Below, piece after piece: positions 1-12,734 of a DNA stretch of 64,000 nucleotides. How positions within the stretch are numbered: position 1 is the stretch's first letter; each line of letters begins with the position of its first letter. The position numbers and the translations under genes were made by a program. The notes under the pieces are model-generated. The model did no database searches. It saw only the letters and a program-made list of their open reading frames with translations, and had not been told where the DNA came from. Where the stretch lies: the NCBI GenBank assembly GCA_050084985.1, contig JBITNC010000001.1, forward strand, positions 24,056,001 through 24,120,000, written 5' to 3'. Origin of the DNA: Nageia nagi. Taxonomy: Eukaryota; Pinophyta.

Positions 1-119
1 GCTAAGTTTTTGGAAGTATTCACAAGATACCTATAATAGGAGTACAAATAACAAGTGCAAATAAGGATCCAATAAGAGGCAAAACTCCATTGCCTATTCA
101 AATATCTACAAAAAAAATG

Positions 120-861
120 GACTATACTACATGAGAAGCATTAAAGAAGAAAAAGCTCTATTTTAATTGTTTGAATCCTTGGGAAAGAGAACATTTATAT
201 AATGGAAAGGCTCAACATATGTACTTGGAGATATGTGAAGTGCAAGAAGACATGGATGAAGAGATGAATACATTCCAACATGAAGTGAGGGTTTGAGATA
301 ATGGAGGAGAATTAGCCATTAGAGACCTTTGTAATTTGTAACAATAAAGGTAGAAGAACTTATGGATAATATCATATTCATGGTACTCATTGATAGAGAT
401 GCCACCCATAATTTCATATACAAATAATTCATGAAAAAGAAGGGATTTAAAAAATGAATTATCTAAATTTGATGTAGCAATTGGAAATGGTAGTACAACT
501 ACTAGCCATAAGCTACTAGAAAATGTCAGAGTTAAAGTGGGAGATTATGCAATCATTAGTGACTTCTAAATTCTTCCCTTTAGAGTATTACCACACATAG
601 TGCTTGGGGTACAATGGTTGTATACACTAGGAGAAATATTTTCTAACTACAAAACATTGGATATGAAGTATAAAATGCATGGTAAAGAGGTGGTACTTCA
701 TGGAATGAAGGATCCTATGGAAGTAAATACTAAATTTGATAGGAAATAAGCTACTAAAAAGAAGGCACAACTTGAATATTCTTGGATTAGCCAAGAAGAT
801 GTTATTGTAGCAATGAAATTTCCTAATTTCTTGAAGGCAAGCAATTTGGGGAGGGTGAACT
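120..861 (+). pseudogene. Ty3/gypsy (chromovirus-like) gag C-terminus and protease fragment
   Basis: This is a decayed plus-strand piece of an LTR-retrotransposon polyprotein. Around 150-240 the reading resembles the degenerate zinc knuckle at the end of gag (YFNC...NGKAQ...LEICE), with two of the expected Cys replaced by Tyr. At 372-411 the retropepsin active-site motif reads LIDRDATHNFI, where the family has D-S/T-G-A-T-H-N-F-I, so the residue after the catalytic Asp is changed. At about 541-715 the flap and C-terminal part follow (VLGVQWLYTLGEIFSNY, then HGKEVVLHG). Several in-frame stops are present, for example TAA near 570. Protease would normally cut the Gag-Pol precursor in the particle. 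The fragment stops at 861, where an X-family LTR begins. Family placement rests on the LGVQWL-type protease and is inference. Confidence 0.75.
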
Positions 862-2328
862 TGTAATGTTTCCATTTTTAGGTATTTTTCCCATTTCACC
901 TAGGATAAATAGGAACATTAATTTAAGAGAGAATTTATCTATTTTAGTATAATTTGGCCAAAATATTGTAAATTCCACTTAGAGACTTAATAAAGCTCTA
1001 ATTATGGAATAAATGGTACTTTTATTTATTTATTTATATTTAGTAAATTGCCAAAATACCAATAATATTGTATTTATAATATCAAGGAAACTATATTTCT
1101 AAATGCAATATTGTTATCCCTAAATTAGGGATTGCATAATTTAGCTTTGATGATTGTAATATTGGTATTCAATGTATCTCTAGTCATTAGCACTCCCTTC
1201 TTTGAGTTAGAGTATCCCCCTAGGTGATTACACTAATTACGAGGTAATTTGAGGCTCCAAGGATGAACATGGAACTTTGAACTAGGCATTGGTAATCTTG
1301 AAGGAAGTGGAAAACCCTTGGATTTTGGGCATGTGAGCATCCCAAGACCCCACATTGGCCCTCCTAGGCACATGGACATATTATATTAATCATGAGGTAC
1401 TCTAGTATCACCCCCTCTTGTACATTGGTCTTCCTAGCCTGTAGATGTGATTTCATTTTTCCCAAGGCTCCTTGTATTGTAAATTGCATATGTGAGCATA
1501 CAAATCATATCTCTTCACCTTCAAATCATCTCAATGCAAGACTAGAAGATGATCACCCTCACCTATAAAAGGAGAACTCATAGCCATTATGAGATATGCT
1601 GAATTTGTTATTAAATCTTTTTATTTTGAAGTAGAGACTCTATGTTTACCACTTAAGGGGTGATCTACATTTGAGGTATCAAGGGGATAAGAGACTATCT
1701 TTGAATTTACTCTAGTCATCTTGAGAGGAACATTGTTGGTTCCATCACATTTTTTGTAGAGGAGACCTAGTCTTTCCTCACTACTTCTAGGATTGGTGAG
1801 GCCCTAAAGCCATCCAAAATAACCCTATTATAGATAGTCTTGGTACAAACTCCTTAGCTTGAAAAAAATACAATTACATTTTTTCATCAATATCTTGTTA
1901 TTTATCTCTTTATGCTTGGAAATTATATTTTGAAGCATTATTATATTATTGCATTGCTATTTTCTCTTCATGATTTTAACATTGGATCTAGGGTGATATT
2001 TTTATTGCTTAATATATTTTTTGGCTCTCCAACTAGGATGTTAGGTTTATGGATCATTTATGCATTATTGAAGTACCATTTTTCCCTTGATTGAGATGTT
2101 AGGATACTAAAGGTATTTGGTTATATTTTTATAATATCTTCTCATTATAGCTATATGTTGGATTTGAAGGTATTTGCTACAAGTTTGATTTCATATATTT
2201 TATTCCTAGAAAGTTGTTGGATATTTTATGCATATTTGAGCTTGTCTTGATAAATTTTGGAGCAAGAAGACAAACATCACTCTCTTAGGGTAAGTTTAAG
2301 GAGTGAACCTTATAATGGCTCATCACAC
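862..2328 (+). repeat. LTR of family X, plus orientation
   Basis: The stretch begins TGTAATG and ends near TCATCACA. Its reverse complement recurs along 4518-5178 and 24662-25402, which are the two halves of one interrupted minus-strand copy. Matching segments include 880-1150 with 25120-25400, 1580-1890 with 4870-5178, and 2040-2328 with 4518-4700. A TATA-like box sits near 1563. No 5-bp target duplication is visible at its two ends, so it may be the end of a rearranged element rather than a clean solo LTR. The right boundary is placed from the homologous end of the minus copy and is approximate. Confidence 0.7.
1563..1572 (+). promoter_or_regulatory. TATA box of X LTR (plus copy)
   Basis: The sequence is CTATAAAAGG. 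The minus copy has the equivalent box near 24672-24680 (plus-strand reading TTTTATAAG), which supports it as a conserved LTR core promoter element. Confidence 0.55.
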
Positions 2329-4501
2329 ATAAAGATTATCAAGCTCTCTTGTCTACTTCCAAATGCTAAATGAATTTCCTCTAGTTTTTTAATTTTGAAT
2401 TTTATCTTTCAAAAATAGTGCACTCTCCTTCTATTATGATATTTGGAATTATAGTATTTTTAAAAATTTTGAATTTGCTTTTCACACTTGCATCTTATTT
2501 TTCCACTCAAAATTCAAATTATAAAGCATTTAATTTCAAAAATAATACCTTATCACTCCTACTTTTAATTTCCTTGTCAAAATAAAATTCCTTATTTCTC
2601 CTAAAAATAAAATAAATATTTTTTTTTCTTTTTACTTCTATCAAAAGTAAATAAAATGTAGAGTACTCTAACTACTCAAACATAGAATTTTAGTCCTACC
2701 ATGGTAGAATGAGCTAGTCAAATCTTGAACTTTTGGGTTATGGGCCCCAAGAATAAAATTTGAATTGGTTTGTATGCTCTTGAAGCTCAACACACAAGCT
2801 AAATAGTAGAAATTCAATTTCAAATTTTAAAATTTGGTTAAGATATTAGTCATCCCACCTTTAATGGATGATTGTTTTGTAAGCTCATAGCAAATAGAGC
2901 CTTCTATACTCTCAACATCTCACTTCTAGCCTCACATTTTGGACACAGTAGCAAAATTATCCTAACATATTACTTCCAACTAGAAATGTATGTAATACTT
3001 ACCTTAATGTCTCCTCATGCCTCCATGATGCTAATACCACTATGAAATTTAGTCAATAGCAGCAAGTGACTCTCCTTGTAGTGACATGCAACTTTAAATA
3101 TTCTAATAAATAATGGCTAGTATGTCCAATCACCCTATAAAATTATCAATTCTTATCTTTCATGAGAAAAATTAGTTAATACCTCTAAGTAATATCTCTT
3201 GTGATGCAATTCAAATATCCTATTGGACTTAGCAAGCTGGTACCTCTAAATGTAGCAAAAGCTTCAAGATACCCTCTAAAACTTAATGTTTTACCTCTAA
3301 TATATTTGAAATGTAGTAAGGAATCCAAAAAATCATTTAAACATTCAATATTTTACCTATAATGAGCAAAATTAACTTCAAAACAAGCCTTAGTATGCCA
3401 TATTTGCTTTAGAATGACCTTGAAATACAACTCAAGTCTCAAAATCTTCCTTAGTATGCATATGTCCACTTCAAGTTAGCTCCAAAATGCAAATCAATCT
3501 TAAAAAAACCTTCAAAATTTTAATTTCTAGCTAAGGGAACCTCAAAATATAGAATTATCCTTTAAAATAGCTTTAGTATGCCAATGTTTGGCCTAATATG
3601 GTCTTGAAAGGCAAAATATACTTCAAAACTCCTCTAGGCTACCAATGTCTACCTTCAAGTGGACTCAAAACTTAGCACTTCCCTCAAAAATGCCTTCAAA
3701 ACACCAATTTATATCTCGTAGAGAGATCAAAATATGGAATGTAACTCAAAAATGCCCCTAGTATGCCAATTTCCTCCTCAAGTTGGTCCCAAAATGCAAA
3801 TCAAATCATAAAAATGCCCTCAAAAATGTAACATCTAGCTTCAAGTGGTCTTGAAATGCAACTCAATCCTTCAAAGCTCCCTCAAAATTCCAATTTCCTC
3901 CCTATTAAAGCCTTAAAATGCTTAATGAGCCTCAAAATAGCTCCCAAAATACCAACATTTAGCTTCAAGTTATCCCAAAATGCTATTATCAAGCTCCAGG
4001 TGAGCTCAAAATCATCAAATAATCCCTTCTTCATCCTTTGAAATCTTACCAAATTGGATGAACCTCCTTAATGCCTTAGAATTTGAAATTAAGATCAAAA
4101 AATGCCCAACCACTTGCTACAAGGATGAGATAGGGCTCCTAGATCCCCAACATTTCAATCCAAATATTTAAATCTAACAAATGCTCCTTCCAAATGACCA
4201 CTATAATGCTGTGTTAATTCCTTTATGATGCATACTTCCTATCTTCCAATAGGAAATCCATATTTCTCAAAAAATACCATTGTAAGTACTATGATCCCAA
4301 TAAAATATCACAAAGAATCTCCTTTAACTTATACAACTCCTTCAGCAATCTCCTTTAGCAACAACTCTCTAATAGGAAAGAGAGATCTCCAACTCCTTGG
4401 TAATTCTTACCCAGTACCAAGGACAAGATCTCACCTCTTCAACTCCAACTTGAAACCCTCCATGAATGATACCCTTGATTCCAATAGGATGAAATAATGA
4501 A
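2329..4501 (-). repeat. Leader of minus X element, with ~62-bp tandem repeats
   Basis: This lies directly downstream, in element orientation, of the primer-binding site at 4502-4514, so it is the 5' leader of the minus X element. From about 3170 to 4010 it is made of diverged units of roughly 60-64 bp. On the plus strand each carries a variant of TCAAGTTGGTCCCAAAATGC followed by CCTCAAAA. No coding frame of note was found. From about 2329 to 2900 the sequence is AT-rich and holds nothing I recognise. The element has no gag or pol left before the facing plus X LTR. Confidence 0.6.
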
Positions 4502-4514
4502 GGCTCTCATACCA
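4502..4514 (-). other. Primer-binding site, tRNA-iMet type (X element)
   Basis: On the minus strand it reads TGGTATGAGAGCC, one mismatch from the plant initiator-tRNA-Met complement TGGTATCAGAGCC. It lies 3 nt inside the LTR end (ATGACTCATCA), the expected position for priming minus-strand DNA synthesis. This fixes the 3' end of the X LTR at 4518. Confidence 0.75.
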
Positions 4515-4517
4515 CTA

Positions 4518-5183
4518 TGATGAGTCATTCTAGGGCTCACTCCTCTAATGTGCCCTAGGATAGGGACATTAGCTTATAACTCCAAAATTGCTTCAAAAAA
4601 ACTCATTTATGCATAAAATATATAACAAATTGCTAGGAAAGGAAATATAATATTGAAATTGCAAAAGCACCTTCAAATCCTAACATCTATCTATGATGAG
4701 AAAATAAAAAACTAACACGAGAAAATACTTCCAATATTCCAATGACTCAATCAGGGAGCAAAATAGTAATTCAACAATACAATAGGCATTCTAGATCCAA
4801 CGTACAAGCACAATAAGATAAATAGTAATATTTTTGAAAATAAAATATAATTGAATTTGATATAAGAAGAGTAGTGCAACTATAGTGTATTTTTTTCTAC
4901 CTAAGGAGCTTGTACCAAGAATACTTCAATAGGGTTATGTCGAATGGCTCTAGGGCCTTACTAATCATAGAAATAGTGATGCATAGACCAAGTATCCTCT
5001 ATAGCAACTATGATGGAACTAGTAGTGTTCCTCTCAAGATGGCTAGAGTAATTTCAAGGATAGCCTCCTCTCCCCTCAATACCTCAAATGTGGGTTACCC
5101 TACAAGTGGTGAAGAAAGAGTTCTCACACTCAATTTGGAAAGGAGTTTAATATCAATAATCAACATATTTTATAAGGACTAAG
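4518..5183 (-). repeat. LTR of family X, minus orientation, 3' half (interrupted copy)
   Basis: The reverse complement matches 1580-2328 of the plus X copy, for example the blocks around ATCTTGAGAGGAACA and GGTACAAGCTCCTTAG. It is followed at 5184 by the inserted 19.5-kb element, and the LTR resumes at 24662. Together the two halves give an LTR of about 1.4 kb. Positions 5179-5183 (CTAAG) are the left copy of the duplicated target. Confidence 0.8.
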
Positions 5184-6027
5184 TGTTGTACTCAAAAAGT
5201 AACCCTCTTACCAAACAAGACAAGACATATCATGATCAACATTTTTTTATTACTCATGAATAGACCTTAATGATACAATGATGAATCTATTTTGATCCAT
5301 TGCCTTGCAAAAGGGCTTTTTACAAAATAATGTTTAGACCTTTATAGGACTATTTACAATGGTTGCAAGCCTTGAAAACTATCTTTTGGAACTTACAAAA
5401 AATTTGGATTTCTTTATTCTCTTCAATTCCTTATGACTTTCTCTATTCAGTTTTGTTGCTTTGCACCCATAGACCTTGCACACATGTGAATGGAAGAGAA
5501 ATCAAACATACATATTCATATTATGAAATAAGTAGAAAATTGAACATAAATAAGCATGTAAAAATATGAAATGGTAATGCACTTAACTCAATAAACTTGG
5601 ATTTGTTTTGATAGAGTAACTTGCATTCAAATTGGGTCTTCTTTGCTTCATTGTAGAAGGTTTTATTTATAGATTTTAGAAACAAGAAAAGTTTCCAATT
5701 TTGAGACAAAAATCAAGATAGAAAATCCCATCCAAATTTATCATGGTTATGATCTGAAGCTAAGATGTGCAGGATGGATGATGAGTCATCCATTATTCCT
5801 TACTTTCTCCCCAAGATGCTTCAAGAGTTGCCATTTTTATTTTTCTTTTGTTAATTACAAACTTGTTAGCATTCAGATATCGAATATTGATGTTTCACCT
5901 AAGTCATTGATAACTAAAATTGAATGCTAGTAATTTGCATACTATAGCTAATTTTTAATTTTATTTAATTTTTTATTTTCTTTCATTTGTCAAAAGAAGG
6001 GTATTTTTTATTATTGTAAATGGAGGA
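5184..6027 (-). repeat. 3' LTR of the Tat-like element
   Basis: This is a direct repeat of 23824-24656. Conserved blocks include GCCTTGAAAACTATCTT, AAATTTGGATTTCT and AAGTTTCCAATTTTGAGAC. A TATA-like box on the minus strand (CCTATAAAGG) lies at 5339-5348. The inner end near 6027 is estimated from the alignment. Confidence 0.8.
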
Positions 6028-6029
6028 TA

Positions 6030-6857
6030 ACTCAAAAACTTATTTTTATGAAGGTAGGTGTATTCAAGTTTCTTAACTTATGTTTTTGACTTTAGCTAAT
6101 GTTCTAAATTAACTTATTCTATATGAATAAACCAAATTTGATTGATTGAATTATAATTAAATTCATTTTTGATCTTTTGTATTTGATGTTTTTCAAAGTA
6201 ATATGGTTGTAGTATCAAAGCAAAACTTGTCGATATCACTATATTATGTGTTGTTTATGGTAGGTATGTGATGAGATATTATGTCATCTATGTATGCTAA
6301 AGCTAGAATGTGATAAAGAATTTTTCCTATGAATACAATTATTTTGATTATTCTACTTTTCATACCAGCAATTGGGTTACATGATGATCTTATGCAAAAG
6401 TTCATACAATGTACTTAGTTATATCCAATTCCATCCTTTTGATTGTCAAAAGAAGGTTCTTTTTTCAAATTTGGAATTACGCATAGGTTTTAGTTTTTTC
6501 AAAACATTTAACCTTGGCCAAATCAACAAGTGAGTGACTTGTTTCATTTTGAATTTGACAAATTTTTCAATTTTTTTTTAGGGTGTGAGGTGTTTAATGA
6601 TAGTTTTCTTAATGTTACCTCACAAGGAACCTAGGGTATTATAGCCTTTGAAGAATATTTTTTGTGTATTTTCTTATTCATGTACATGTTTTTCATCTAG
6701 ATTACTATGCTAAAAGAATAGTTAAAATATTGTTTATATGTTTTAATATATACCTAAGCTAAACCTAAACTAGAAAGAGGGCCTAAGTTTTTTATATATT
6801 TTATATTTTATCGATAGTCATTAATTTTTTATTTTAATAATAATTTGTGTGTGTGTG

Positions 6858-6936
<79 letters not shown>

Positions 6937-7490
6937 TAGGATGGGGGTTTTGTTTAAGTCCCATGACTTGTGTTGACAAATGTTTAAAATTGACCTAATC
7001 TCTATGAATAAGTCAAATTTGATTGGTAGAGTCATGATCAACTCATGTTCTAGTCACTTTTGCACTTTGTTATATTTTGTAAACCATAGTGGTGTATACC
7101 AAAATGATGTATGTGTACATTGTTTGTGGCATGTATGAGATGACTTTGTGTCATCTACATATGTCGGAGCTAGTATAAGAGAAATTACAAGTTTTGTATA
7201 TACAATTGGTTTGATTTTGCTAACTTCCATCCTATTATTTAGGGTACATGATGATCTCACAAAAAAGGTCATATCATTTTTGTTAATCATGTTCAATTTT
7301 TTTAAATTTGAACTATTCATGAAATTTGACTTGTTTTAAAGATGTGACTTAGGCTATTTTAACAAGTAGGGCTCTTGTTCATTTTGATGTATTTTATTAC
7401 TTTCATCTTGATTATGATTCTAAGCTAATCCTAAACTAGAAAGAGGGATTAAGTGTTTTATTCATCACTCCCTTTTTTAAATTTTTAATT
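6030..7490. repeat. Tandem duplication of ~0.8 kb with a long GT microsatellite between the units
   Basis: The unit at about 6040-6800 is repeated, diverged, at about 6940-7480. Shared marks in the same order are AAATTTGATTG, a block with GTCATCTA(T/C)(G/A)TATG, TTACATGATGATCT and CTAAACTAGAAAGAGGG. A GT/TG run fills 6846-6932, with one GC interruption. It belongs to the region between the antisense ORF and the 3' LTR of the Tat-like element. I see no coding function. Confidence 0.7.
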
Positions 7491-7494
7491 TTGT

Positions 7495-8097
7495 ATTCTA
7501 AGTATTTTTATAATGTTATAGGTCACTAATGACTAGTTCTAATCTCTAACATCCCATGTAAATTATCCAATGTTCCAAGTCCTGATAAAAAAAAAAGATA
7601 AAGTGACTTGTAATTTTATCATTTTCCTTTTGTGATTCTTAGGAGCTCTAGTTGACCTATCATGGTTTTCATCATGGGCCATCTATTTTCTCACTCTATC
7701 ACATTCCCTAAACCAATATGCCACTAATGAGAAGACCAACTATTTAGATATGGCCAATCAGAGAGGAGGTAGAGTTTTAAAACCCTCTTTAATTTTTTAT
7801 CAAATTTGTTATTCTAAGGTCCTAATTTAAAATTTTGAATCCATAAAAGTAGTTATTTTCACATTTAGACCCCTTTAATCTATTTGAAATCCATTATTTT
7901 ACTTATTTTTTACTATTTTATCCCTTTTTGGGTGACTCAACTATAGTTGTAAGCTAGGGCTAAAGGGTTTCAAAGTTGCCAACATCTAGCCAATGAACAT
8001 TGGTGACTCAATGACTTGGTTATCAGGTCATCAACATTTGGTCTTTAGAGTTTTATTTTTAAGTTAACTAGTTAAATTTTTATTCTAGGTTTAGGCT
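7495..8097. other. AT-rich spacer, nothing recognised
   Basis: No open frame, repeat or RNA gene could be supported here. It separates the tandem duplication from the antisense ORF inside the Tat-like element. Confidence 0.4.
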
Positions 8098-9953
8098 ATG
8101 TTTGAACCTATAGATCATTATCCCATGATCCTTCAGGATGGTCATGCTTTTCTTACCACTACGAACCACACATTTATTTAAAGTGTGGGTTTTGGTGTTG
8201 GACACTACATGGGTCACATCCATTGGGATAACCCTCTCATGGTAGTTTTGCTCAAGAGGTGGGACTCCATAATGTCTACTTTTTATTCCCTATAGGGAGA
8301 TGATAATTACTATGGAGGACATCTATCACTTATATAGATTACTGATTTAGTGTTAGAGGATTCAGTATGTCATTGATTAAGATGACATTAGACCAACAAT
8401 TTCTTATTTATATAGGTTTATTGAGTTGATACAATCATGTTTGATATTAGCTTAGGAAGGATCAAGTATATCTAATACTGGCATGATGATCAATAGGAAA
8501 GTATCAGGTTCTCATATTTTATGGGGTGTATCAAGTCTTATGCATTACCTAATATTGGAAGTGGTAAGTTTTCTTGGTCACTGATCCTAGTAGTTGAATA
8601 TATGATGCAATATGACATCATATTTTCATAGGCTCCCACTCTATTGGTACAATGTTATAGGGAGCTATTATTTTATTATCAAGGTCACATGACCTCATTT
8701 ATGATTACAGTCAATTTATAGGTATGGGCATATGAGTATATTATTATGGCATGCCCTCATAGACTTCTCATTACTTGGTTTTTCTTCTCATGTAAAGTAT
8801 CCCATGAGGACCATGCAATGGAAGGAGTATTTCTACATCCATCCCATAGATGGAGTTCATTATGATGTGGGGTTCTATCATGACATATTGAGTCAACTCA
8901 TTCCTTATCATGTTAAGTTTCTCCCATATTGCTTATATCTAATATGGTAAAAACTAGATGTTGAGATTATCAATAGCATATAGGTGAGGGTACTTAGTGG
9001 TTGGTGGGCTAACTTTTTGAAGTATTTCTAATTTTACCATATCAAATAATAGTTTGGGCTTGTATAAGATATTCCTCCTAAGCCTACTAGATATCAAAGG
9101 GAGGGTACCCATCTAGTAAAGGGTCTTAAACCCTTGGTGTATGCAGAGCTTGATCTTGACTAGGATGAGGCTATAGATGAGGGGGTAAATGTATATGATG
9201 TTAGAGTTACTAATATTTTTTTTTCTTGGTGGTAGACTAAGCTAGAGGAGGTCAATGAGGGTGACTAGGGTCATTAGGTGAGATAGTGCATGGAGAATCT
9301 TGGTTTGGGTCCTCGTGTGGAGGGAGAGTAGGATGTGGGGATGGCCTCTATAAAGGATCTACCTAAGATGGAGGTTCTAGATGAAGAATTTGGTAATGGT
9401 GAGGGGGCTCTAGAGGAGGATAGATCAAACCTAGAGATACAAATCCATGACTCATTACTATACAAGATCAAGGAGGTCAAGTTTTTATTTAGGCATTCAT
9501 GATCATTACTTGACCAGTATCATCAAGATAATAAGTCTTTATGTGCATAGCTTTAGCAACTCAGGAATTCATATGAGGATAAGCTGAGATACAAGGTAGA
9601 GAGAGATAGGGCATGGGTTATGGTGAAGCCATTATAGCAACAACAGGTAGGATTTAAGGGTGTCACAACTGGTGCGGAGAGATACTTCTCTATTTTTGTT
9701 AGGGATATTTGAAGATAGAGGGATTACTACCAAGGGATGGTTGGCACATGGATGGTACATGTTCCTAATTTCAAGCTTGATTTGGAGTATCTACTTCCTC
9801 CCCTAGGTTATATTCCTTTGGATATTAGTGCTCTCCCAACTTCTACATCTAATGGGGCACAAGTGGGTATCAATGTAGAAGCAAGTAGAGGTAAGGCTGC
9901 AACATCTCCTAGTAGGAGTGCTACTTCTACCTCATCTTATCATAGGAATTGAT
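8098..9953 (+). pseudogene. Antisense ORF of the Tat-like element, plant mobile domain (PMD)-like
   Basis: The ORF lies on the strand opposite to gag-pol, between pol and the 3' LTR. A start at 8098 (MFEPIDHYPMILQDGH) is followed by stop- and frameshift-broken segments. The PMD signature is readable in pieces: DNPLMVVLLKRWDSIMSTFY (about 8228-8290), then in another frame GEMIITMEDIYHLYRLLI (about 8297-8350), then LLVQCYRELLFYY and VWAYEYI (about 8642-8740). The C-terminal tail (9737-9952) is Ser/Thr-rich. PMDs are found in host proteins and in some transposons. Antisense extra ORFs at this place are known in Tat-lineage elements, and their role is unclear. Recognition is from motif pattern only; the TFHL..GEMTITLEDVY-like block is the strongest evidence. 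Confidence 0.65.
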
Positions 9954-11629
9954 CTTTGGAGATTAGGGCTACTAGATGAGAGAGGAGTATTGGTAACCCA
10001 TCAGTTCAGAGAGGTTAAGAGGTCAGCAAGACTAGTGGTTAGGGTGGTGGTGAGTGCAACAAGTATGAGGATGTCCTAAGGATTGACCATCAATACCTTT
10101 TTTGTTATGTCATTTTGGTATTAGTTTATGATATTATGTTGATGTATGATCTCTTATATTCATTTTTTTATCATGATTATAATGATTAGGATGGCATGGA
10201 TGCCTAGATGATGGACAATATGACTATTATTTTTTTATATATATACATGTGGTGATATCTTTTTGGATACTCATGTTTATGATGATGGTTTGATGAGTTT
10301 TTATTTGATATTATCATATGATATGTTATGAATGATGATTTTAGTGTTATTTTTAATTTTAATGTTTTAGGTCATCATGAATTATTGATGTTACTTTAAA
10401 TTATGTTTCATGATGATAATATCTAATATTTTGATGGATGAATGGTTCCCATATGATGTGATCTTTTAATTTGTTATAGATCATTATCATTACTTGTTAT
10501 ATTTTGGATAACATTTTTTTAGGGTAGTACAAAATCAGATATCATCATTTTTCATTTTTCTTTGTTATTTATACACATGGAATAATGTACACTCATAGAT
10601 AAATGAATATGAATGGATGATATAACTATTTGAATGTCAAACATAACAATCTAGTTAACCTACCAAGATTATCATAATAATGATATATATGTATTATGTA
10701 ATGAAGTGAATGTATAATATAATAAAGGATTGTAATAAATAATATATTCACATTAATTTCATCAAATAATCCTTCATTTCAATTTCATCTACTAAGGATG
10801 ATATAAAACAAAGTTATGATAAACTTAAGTTTATTATGAACTCATGTGTGTGCAATGATATTCATTTTCTTCTCTTGAAGATTGCTAATTTAATGTTTTA
10901 AAAGCATAAAATATATCAGTTGATTCGTCTATGTGAAACATCAAGAGTTCCATCACAAATACTAGATGTGTCACCTCTTTGTAAGGTATACCTCACTTCC
11001 AGATAGGCATTCATAGCCTTGATTAACATTAACGCCTATATCCCATTATAACCTTGCTCTATTGTCAATCAGGCATTCATAACCTTGATAGAGCATATTG
11101 TAATCACTCAAGAATTCTTCTCTTTCTTTTCTTTTCCTCTTTTTTTTTGAATCTTTTTATTATCTACATATACATTTTTTCTTCATATCTCTTGGGTTTG
11201 GGATGAAGTGAAATAATAAAGTGAATAATCATTGAAAATTATGCTCAAGGAACATAAAAGTTTCAATTGTTTTGAGATTTAGAAAGTATTAAAATGTATG
11301 AATTTGTAATATCTTAATAATGTATCAAGGTTATGTATATTTATCATCTAAAGTTTTAGAAACTTTGCAGAAGATGTTTTGATAAAATAGGATATGAATA
11401 TTATACTGATAAACTACTCCTTTATATATATGTACAACTATATACATGATTGGCATGTGGATAGATATGTAATGTGTATATATATCTTGGTAGATTACTA
11501 TGATCATCATGTTTTACATTTAATAGTTTTACGATGATGAAAGTAGTGAACAAGATGAACATAATGGTATTATGTGAACACATAGGGTAGCATACCCAAT
11601 AGCCAAGACGCTTCAAAAATAATTTTTTG
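9954..11629. other. AT-rich spacer in the Tat-like element, nothing recognised
   Basis: This holds low-complexity sequence rich in ATGATGAT and TTATAT stretches. A short local duplication around AGGCATTCATA(G/A)CCTTGAT appears near 11003 and 11068. No gene can be supported. Confidence 0.4.
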
Positions 11630-11655
11630 AGTGTGTGTGTGTGTGTGTGTGTGTG

Positions 11656-11724
<69 letters not shown>
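11630..11724. repeat. Compound (GT)n(TA)n microsatellite
   Basis: About 13 GT dinucleotides run directly into more than 30 TA dinucleotides. This is simple-sequence DNA within the Tat-like element. Confidence 0.9.
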
Positions 11725-11728
<4 letters not shown>

Positions 11729-11844
11729 TTTATAATACTAGATAGATATGTACATATATATTTTTTGGTATTTATAATAATAGTTTTTTAGTCATCTTCT
11801 ACCTATACATAATGGATTCCAAGTCAAGTGAGGGTTTTTAGTAG

Positions 11845-12530
11845 ATGACTACGGGAGATGGGATGAAAATAAAAACAATTATGAATAGTATGGTCAATAT
11901 TCCAATGTGTGGCATGGAGAGTGATAGACATAGAAAACATGAAGTCCCAATAAAACAAATTTACAAATATTACATGGGAAATGGTGAGTTCATTAAAAGA
12001 CTCCTAAGGATGCAAGGATGGTGGACCATAAAATTAAAGAGTCAAAATAAATTGATTAACATGGGAATTAATCATAATCCTCCATATGAAATTTGGTCTA
12101 GAAAATAAGTAGATGAGATTTTGGAGAAACTTTTTATCAAGTATATCATAAATCATGCGAGTTCTCCAACATGGCCCATGATTGATATAAATGCTCACCC
12201 AAAAGGAATATTTCAAAATATTGTAAGCATGATCAAATCTATCCAACATACTTGAAAATACTATCATAAACAAAATCTTATGTTCAACACCATCAGGAAA
12301 CTCAAAAAAGTAGTTTGTGTCTATGTCTAATGACTAGACCTAAATCTCTATATAGTCACTTAGGAATGTACAAGGTGAACATGGGATATAAAGGAAAGAT
12401 AATTCCCAAGTACTAGGTGGAATATGATATGGATAGGCTACCTCTTGATTGGTTAGTCCCAAAACATAATGAGGATGACTCATGATGCTTGTGTTTGGAA
12501 TACAATCAACCACCTGCAAATTTTAGAAAT
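11845..12530 (+). pseudogene. Unrecognised coding-like stretch, plus strand
   Basis: An 87-codon frame from 11845 (MTTGDGMKIKTIMNS...) is followed, through stops and frame changes, by protein-like segments such as YDMDRLPLDWLVPKHN at about 12421-12470. I do not recognise a family. It could be part of another antisense ORF of the Tat-like element or chance. The region is not repeated elsewhere in the window. Confidence 0.25.
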
Positions 12531-12734
12531 TACATAAGATTTATCAAGACACAATATATATATATATAAAGCTTTTATTTTCATGAAATTAATTAATAGG
12601 CATGCAAAAATCAAGCAATATATATACAAAACACACATATATTTTTATTTATTTTTTATATTTTTTAATATTTTTGCTACTTTTTATATTATTTTATTTT
12701 TATTTTTATTTTTATGATTTTTTATAATGCAAAA

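Noticed and set aside
6829-7041. Minus-strand 70-codon frame with a His-Thr run
   Set aside because: It is only the translation of the GT/CA microsatellite.
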